From Halalkalicoccus jeotgali B3 (GTDB lineage: Archaea > Halobacteriota > Halobacteria > Halobacteriales > Halalkalicoccaceae), in assembly GCF_000196895.1 (NCBI RefSeq), contig NC_014297.1, positions 62,001-126,000 on the forward strand: a stretch of DNA of 64,000 nt, in the 5' to 3' direction. Made by a program: the position numbers and the translations under genes. Below are positions 60,616 to 64,000 of this stretch, piece after piece. The notes under the pieces were generated by a model that saw only the letters and a program-made list of their open reading frames with translations, was not told where the DNA came from and did no database searches. The stretch's first letter is position 1. Each line of letters starts with the position of its first letter.

Positions 60616-61839
60616 TCAGACCGAGTATCGCAGGGGCAGCGACTCGACGCCGTAGATGAACGAGCTGCGGGTCGGTTGGAGCCTCGCGTCGGCGAACTCG
60701 ACGCCTGCGAGCCGGTCGAACAGCTCCGAGAGGGCGACCTCGGCCTCCAAGCGAGCGAGCGGCGCGCCGAGACAGTAGTGGGTGCCGTGGCCGAACCCGA
60801 GGTGCTGATTGGGCGAGCGATCGGGAACGAAGGAGTCGCCCTCGGGGAACTGCCGGTCGTCGCGGTTGGCCGAGCCCATCCAAGCGATGACCCGATCGCC
60901 CGCCCCGATGGTCTCACCGCCGACGGTCACGTCCTCGGTCGCGATGCGAGTCATCGCCTGTACGGGCGCCCGATAGCGAAGCGTCTCCTCGATGGCCGGC
61001 GTCGGGACCGCACCCGCATCGGTGTAGGTCCCGAACAGGTCGTTCTCGCCGAAACAGCGGACGGCGTTGGTGATCAGGTTCGTCGTCGTGATGTTGCCCG
61101 CGACGAGCAACAGTATGCAGGTTCCAAGCACCTCCTCGCGGGGCAGGGGCTCGCCGTCGATCTCGGCGGTCGCGATCGTCGAGATCAGGTCATCACGGGG
61201 GTTCTCGCGGCGTTCCTCGATGAGCTGGAGGAAATAAAAGCCCATCTCGCGCTGGACTTCCTGCTGGCGTTCTGCGAACTCCGCGCCGCCCTCGTCGTCG
61301 CTCGCCGAGGAGACGATGGCGTCGGACCACTCCTTGAACCGGTCGCGGTCCTCGACGGGCACGCCCAGCAACTCGGCGATCACCACGACCGGTAGCGGGT
61401 AGGCGAACTCCGAGACCAGATCCATCTCGCCCTCGCCTTCGAGTGCGTCGTCGAGGATCTCCCGGGTCAGCTCCCGGATCCGGGGTTCGAGCTCGCGGAT
61501 CGCCCGCGGACGAAACGAGTCCTCGACGACCCCGCGTAGGTCGTCGTGGCGCGGCGGGTCCTCGAAGAGCATCGTATCGAGGATCAGTCCCTCGCCCTCG
61601 CCCTCGGGTTCGACGAAGTCCGTGGCCTTCTCGGGATCGACCGAGAAGGTCGCGTCGTCGTTGAGGATCCGCTTGACGTCGGCGTAGCGAAAGACGTCCC
61701 ACGAGTTGCGCCCGGGGTCGTAGCGCACCGGTTCGTTCTCGCGCATCTCGCGGTACCACCCGTACGGTTCAAGCCACGCCTCGCGCGTCGAGAGTTCCTC
61801 GGGAAACGCCTGCAGGCCCTGGGGTTCGGCTGAACTCAT
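60616..61839 (-). CDS. Cytochrome P450
   Basis: Soluble heme monooxygenase of 407 residues. The heme loop FGHGTHYCLGAPLAR (about 344-358) has the Cys ligand; the ExxR motif is ETLR near residue 285; the I helix reads LLVAGNITTTNLI, with Asn in place of the usual acidic residue before Thr. No ferredoxin or reductase gene is adjacent. Substrate unknown. ATG 61839 is used; an in-frame ATG 19 codons upstream would pass through a palindrome (61863-61881) that looks like an operator. Bacterial-type P450s are sporadic in haloarchaea. Confidence 0.93.
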   Translation of the reverse strand: MSSAEPQGLQAFPEELSTREAWLEPYGWYREMRENEPVRYDPGRNSWDVFRYADVKRILNDDATFSVDPEKATDFVEPEGEGEGLILDTMLFEDPPRHDDLRGVVEDSFRPRAIRELEPRIRELTREILDDALEGEGEMDLVSEFAYPLPVVVIAELLGVPVEDRDRFKEWSDAIVSSASDDEGGAEFAERQQEVQREMGFYFLQLIEERRENPRDDLISTIATAEIDGEPLPREEVLGTCILLLVAGNITTTNLITNAVRCFGENDLFGTYTDAGAVPTPAIEETLRYRAPVQAMTRIATEDVTVGGETIGAGDRVIAWMGSANRDDRQFPEGDSFVPDRSPNQHLGFGHGTHYCLGAPLARLEAEVALSELFDRLAGVEFADARLQPTRSSFIYGVESLPLRYSV

Positions 61840-61862
61840 ACTGTCAGTAGGATAAGTACACG

Positions 61863-61881
61863 CATCAACTTTTTGTTGATG
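61863..61881. repeat. Perfect palindrome upstream of the P450 gene
   Basis: CATCAAC, five T, GTTGATG: 7-bp arms. On the minus strand it lies just downstream of a TATA-like CTATAC (61886-61891), where a repressor would block initiation. No regulator gene adjoins it. Confidence 0.5.
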
Positions 61882-61986
61882 TGAGTATAGGGCCATTCTA
61901 TAACAGAGCCCTAATGAGAGAGTAGATATCTTTTGTTTAGAGGATGTGAAAAGATATTACGATGAATGTACTAAGAGAGATTTTTA

Positions 61987-62353
61987 ATGGTATCTGATGT
62001 CGAACTTGCGATGAGTATTGTACAACTGACTAGTGTTCTTATCCCGATTTTACTTGGAATTACTCGTTACTATATTAGTAGTCAAGTATAGACTATATTC
62101 ATATTTCTAATAGAGAGCTTGAAATGTATACTGGTCTCTTATTTTTACCTCTTCTTGTTGCCTATTTACAATCTGCTAGAATTATTGTCTCGTATGGCAA
62201 TCACTATCTTACCACGTCTGTAGTCGCCTATGGTTCATTTCTCACGCTCTTGTACGCAGCAATTCCGTACACTCTAGGTCAGAAAAAACGGCATTTGTAT
62301 TTAGTGCCTTAGGAACACTATTGCTCTTAATAAGCTATAATCTACTTATCTAA
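61987..62353 (+). pseudogene. Frameshifted AT-rich membrane protein gene
   Basis: Three consecutive frames give one plausible protein of about 120 residues. Frame A: ATG 61987, MVSDVELAMSIVQLTSVLIP, to TAG 62089-62091. Frame B, open from about 62076, contains ATG 62124 (MYTGLLFLPLLVAYLQSARI) and two hydrophobic helices, ending at TAG after LGQKKRHLYLVP. Frame C resumes at about 62279 with a last helix (FSALGTLLLLISYNLLI) and stops at TAA 62351. Each step is consistent with a 1-bp deletion, the second at an A6 run (62283-62288). Together they would make a four-helix protein. The surrounding 61900-62390 is far richer in AT than the rest of the window, suggesting transfer. Sequencing error is an alternative. 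Confidence 0.5.
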
Positions 62354-62384
62354 ATACGACAGTACCCTATATATTTATATCATA

Positions 62385-64000
62385 TTACATGAAGTCCGCA
62401 ATTCCCGACTGCTTGTTCTTGTCGTTCTCGAAGACGCTTTCGAGCGAGCGATCCAGAATCGCGAGGCGCTGTTTGGTGTACTCCCGACAGCCGTACTCCT
62501 CGGCGACGCGCGTTGCGGTGTCCATGTACTTGCTCACCGACCCCTCGTGGACGGTGAGGTTCACCGTCCCGCCACACTCCCGGCAGTCGCCCGAGAGGGG
62601 CATTCGCCTGTACTTCTTCCCGCAGGAGAGACAGCGCGTCTCCTGACTGGAGAAGGCTCTCAAGTTCCCGATCAGGTCGGGGAGGAAGTGGTACTCGATG
62701 ACGCGCTCTGCGACGTCCGTTTCGTCGACCGCCCGCAGCTTTCTCGCGAGTTCGAGCTGAGCGTCCATCTTGTCCATCATCGATCCCAAGGTCTTGTACG
62801 CCGAGAGGTCCGGCCCGAGCGCGATGTTCGAGGTGTCGTGGGTGTGAGAAAAGCCGCGATACTGGTCGTCGGTTCCGACCGATTCCTCCGCGAGCCTGAT
62901 ATCCACCTCCCCGGGATCGGCCAGTTCAAGCGTCGCCTCGTAGAATTCGAGGGGATAGCGCTCGACGACGTCCATGTTGTGGGCCTCGTCGTCGATCTCG
63001 GCGGGGTCGATCCGCGAGGACATAACTAATGGCGCGTCCATCTGCCCGCCGCGCTTGTCGGGCAGATACTCCTTCGAGAAGTTGAGCAGGCCGTCCATCA
63101 ACAACATTACGCAGTCCTCGTCCCCGTCGCAGTTGCGTCGCTTCGAGGCGTGAAAGTACGGATGGGCATACCCGACGGCAGCGCTCGTAAAGCCGACGAC
63201 CCGCCCGACGACGGCGGCGCTGGTGTGAGGAGCCATCCCGAAGACGAGTTCGCCGACGAGCTCCTCGCGCTCCGAGACCTCGTAGAACGGGTCGAGGCCG
63301 TAGTAGCGCTCTAACAGGTCGTCGACGAAGTCCGCGGTCTTCAGTAAGTGTTCGGCCGCGCCGTCCGAGAGGACGATGTCCTGGACTTTCAGTTCGACGA
63401 GCTGGTCGTCGTGTTCGAGCGGTTCGCCCGCGATATCCTCGTGGTAGCCCAGTCGGCGGAACTCGTCGACCGAGATGTCGAGCTCTTCGGGCCGGACGCT
63501 ACTGACGGGGAGGTCGGTCATGTCGTAGCGGATGGTGCCGTCCTTGAACGCGCTGACGCCGTGTTTCGCGCGTAAGACCCCCTTTTCCATCGGTTCGGGC
63601 GTTTTGTGTGACGAGGTGAGGCCCTTGACCCCTTTCAGCATCTCGAAGGAGCCCTCGCGTTCGTTGATGGCCGAAAGCGCGTCGTGATAGATCCCGTCGA
63701 GGTCGATCACCTGTCGGTCGACGCTGGTTCCCTCGACCTCACAGCGGGGACACTCGACGCGACCCGCCTCGTCGGGTTCGAGTTCGGTCCCACAGTCGGG
63801 ACACTCGTAGTGGGGGAAGGTGTTTCCCCCACAATCCGGACAGTCACCGCGGAAGGTACGGGTTCCACAGTCCGCACACTCCCGGCGGCCGATGGAGACT
63901 TCGACTTCGCCGGGCGTATCGCGCATATCGGGCGCGTGGCGGGCTGCCTTCGCGACGTTGCGCTGGGAGCCCCCGGCCTCGCCGATAGGAAAGAGGGTAT
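62385..64000 (-). CDS. polC: DNA polymerase II (family D) large subunit DP2, partial (N-terminus beyond right edge)
   Basis: Catalytic subunit of the archaeal replicative polymerase D. About 538 C-terminal residues are visible, beginning in TLFPIGEAGGSQRNVAKAAR; the true start lies beyond base 64000, and the ATG at 63926 is internal. Zinc-binding pairs (CADC, CPDC, CPDC, CPRC) follow, then the catalytic region RNCDGDEDCVMLLMDGLLNF and LPDKRGGQMDAPLV, and a further CLSC/CREC zinc site. The end SGIADFM may contact PCNA. No intein interrupts the visible catalytic motif, a common insertion point in haloarchaea. Confidence 0.96.
   Translation of the reverse strand, partial: TLFPIGEAGGSQRNVAKAARHAPDMRDTPGEVEVSIGRRECADCGTRTFRGDCPDCGGNTFPHYECPDCGTELEPDEAGRVECPRCEVEGTSVDRQVIDLDGIYHDALSAINEREGSFEMLKGVKGLTSSHKTPEPMEKGVLRAKHGVSAFKDGTIRYDMTDLPVSSVRPEELDISVDEFRRLGYHEDIAGEPLEHDDQLVELKVQDIVLSDGAAEHLLKTADFVDDLLERYYGLDPFYEVSEREELVGELVFGMAPHTSAAVVGRVVGFTSAAVGYAHPYFHASKRRNCDGDEDCVMLLMDGLLNFSKEYLPDKRGGQMDAPLVMSSRIDPAEIDDEAHNMDVVERYPLEFYEATLELADPGEVDIRLAEESVGTDDQYRGFSHTHDTSNIALGPDLSAYKTLGSMMDKMDAQLELARKLRAVDETDVAERVIEYHFLPDLIGNLRAFSSQETRCLSCGKKYRRMPLSGDCRECGGTVNLTVHEGSVSKYMDTATRVAEEYGCREYTKQRLAILDRSLESVFENDKNKQSGIADFM

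Noticed and set aside
62085-62290. Programmed -1 frameshifting at the A6 run
   Set aside because: The run is not in phase for a classic slippery heptamer, and a second, unrelated shift would also be needed upstream. Deletion or sequencing error explains both more simply.
62385-64000. Intein in polymerase D large subunit
   Set aside because: The catalytic segment runs without interruption in the visible part; an intein elsewhere in the gene cannot be excluded.

Overview
The window is a gene-dense stretch of a haloarchaeal chromosome. The evidence is a GC-rich, acidic proteome, TFB-type transcription factors, archaeal DNA polymerase D, several bacterioopsin-activator-type (HTH_10) regulators, Tat-dependent lipoproteins with twin-arginine signals, and many genes with a TATA box about 25-30 bp before the start codon, as expected for leaderless mRNAs. 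Both edges cut genes: ileS on the left and the polymerase D large subunit on the right. The genus cannot be fixed from the sequence alone.

Layout. 0-7 kb: ileS (partial), a structured gene-free stretch, a uracil-DNA glycosylase, a HIT protein, a tfb gene, hisB with an ACT-domain regulator, and glutamate dehydrogenase coupled to a 54-residue zinc-ribbon protein. 7-19 kb: a large sensor-regulator with a defective receiver domain, an IMPACT protein, an S9 peptidase, upp, a CobW GTPase, two overlapping VOC dioxygenase-like genes and an ArsA/Get3 ATPase. 19-30 kb: CstA, a cupin, a PiT phosphate transporter, a CNNM/CBS membrane protein, YrdC/Sua5, an orphan Cas4-like protein, and a bioY/ATPase/EcfT biotin importer. 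30-46 kb: a formate dehydrogenase-like catalytic subunit with a NuoF-like partner, a divergent membrane-bound heterodisulfide-reductase-like protein, hemB, an ammonium transporter fused to P-II, a tungstate-type ABC importer with a ModE/TOBE regulator, and hemL. 46-55 kb: a TAXI-TRAP transporter set, an HTH_10 regulator, and hemC-cobA-hemD. 55-64 kb: an S66 peptidase, a DHH phosphoesterase, a second HTH_10 regulator, NifU, ketopantoate reductase, a cytochrome P450, an AT-rich island with a frameshifted membrane gene, and polymerase D.

The genes suggest some joint roles. Four heme steps (hemL, hemB, hemC, hemD) plus the siroheme branch point (cobA) lie in one 16-kb part. The formate dehydrogenase needs a molybdenum or tungsten cofactor, and the oxyanion importer with its regulator lies about 6 kb away. 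The NuoF-like partner has lost the usual NADH and FMN glycine-rich motifs, while a membrane cytochrome-b-like/Fe-S oxidoreductase is transcribed divergently, so electrons may go to the quinone pool rather than to NAD. Nitrogen handling is represented by gdh and the Amt-PII fusion.

The most unusual items are the Amt-PII fusion, the FDH/NuoF-like/Hdr-like arrangement, the three hairpins upstream of ileS, the frameshifted AT-rich gene beside the P450, the Cas4-like protein without visible nuclease motifs, and several small genes that automated calling would miss. No rRNA, tRNA, insertion sequence or CRISPR array was recognised.
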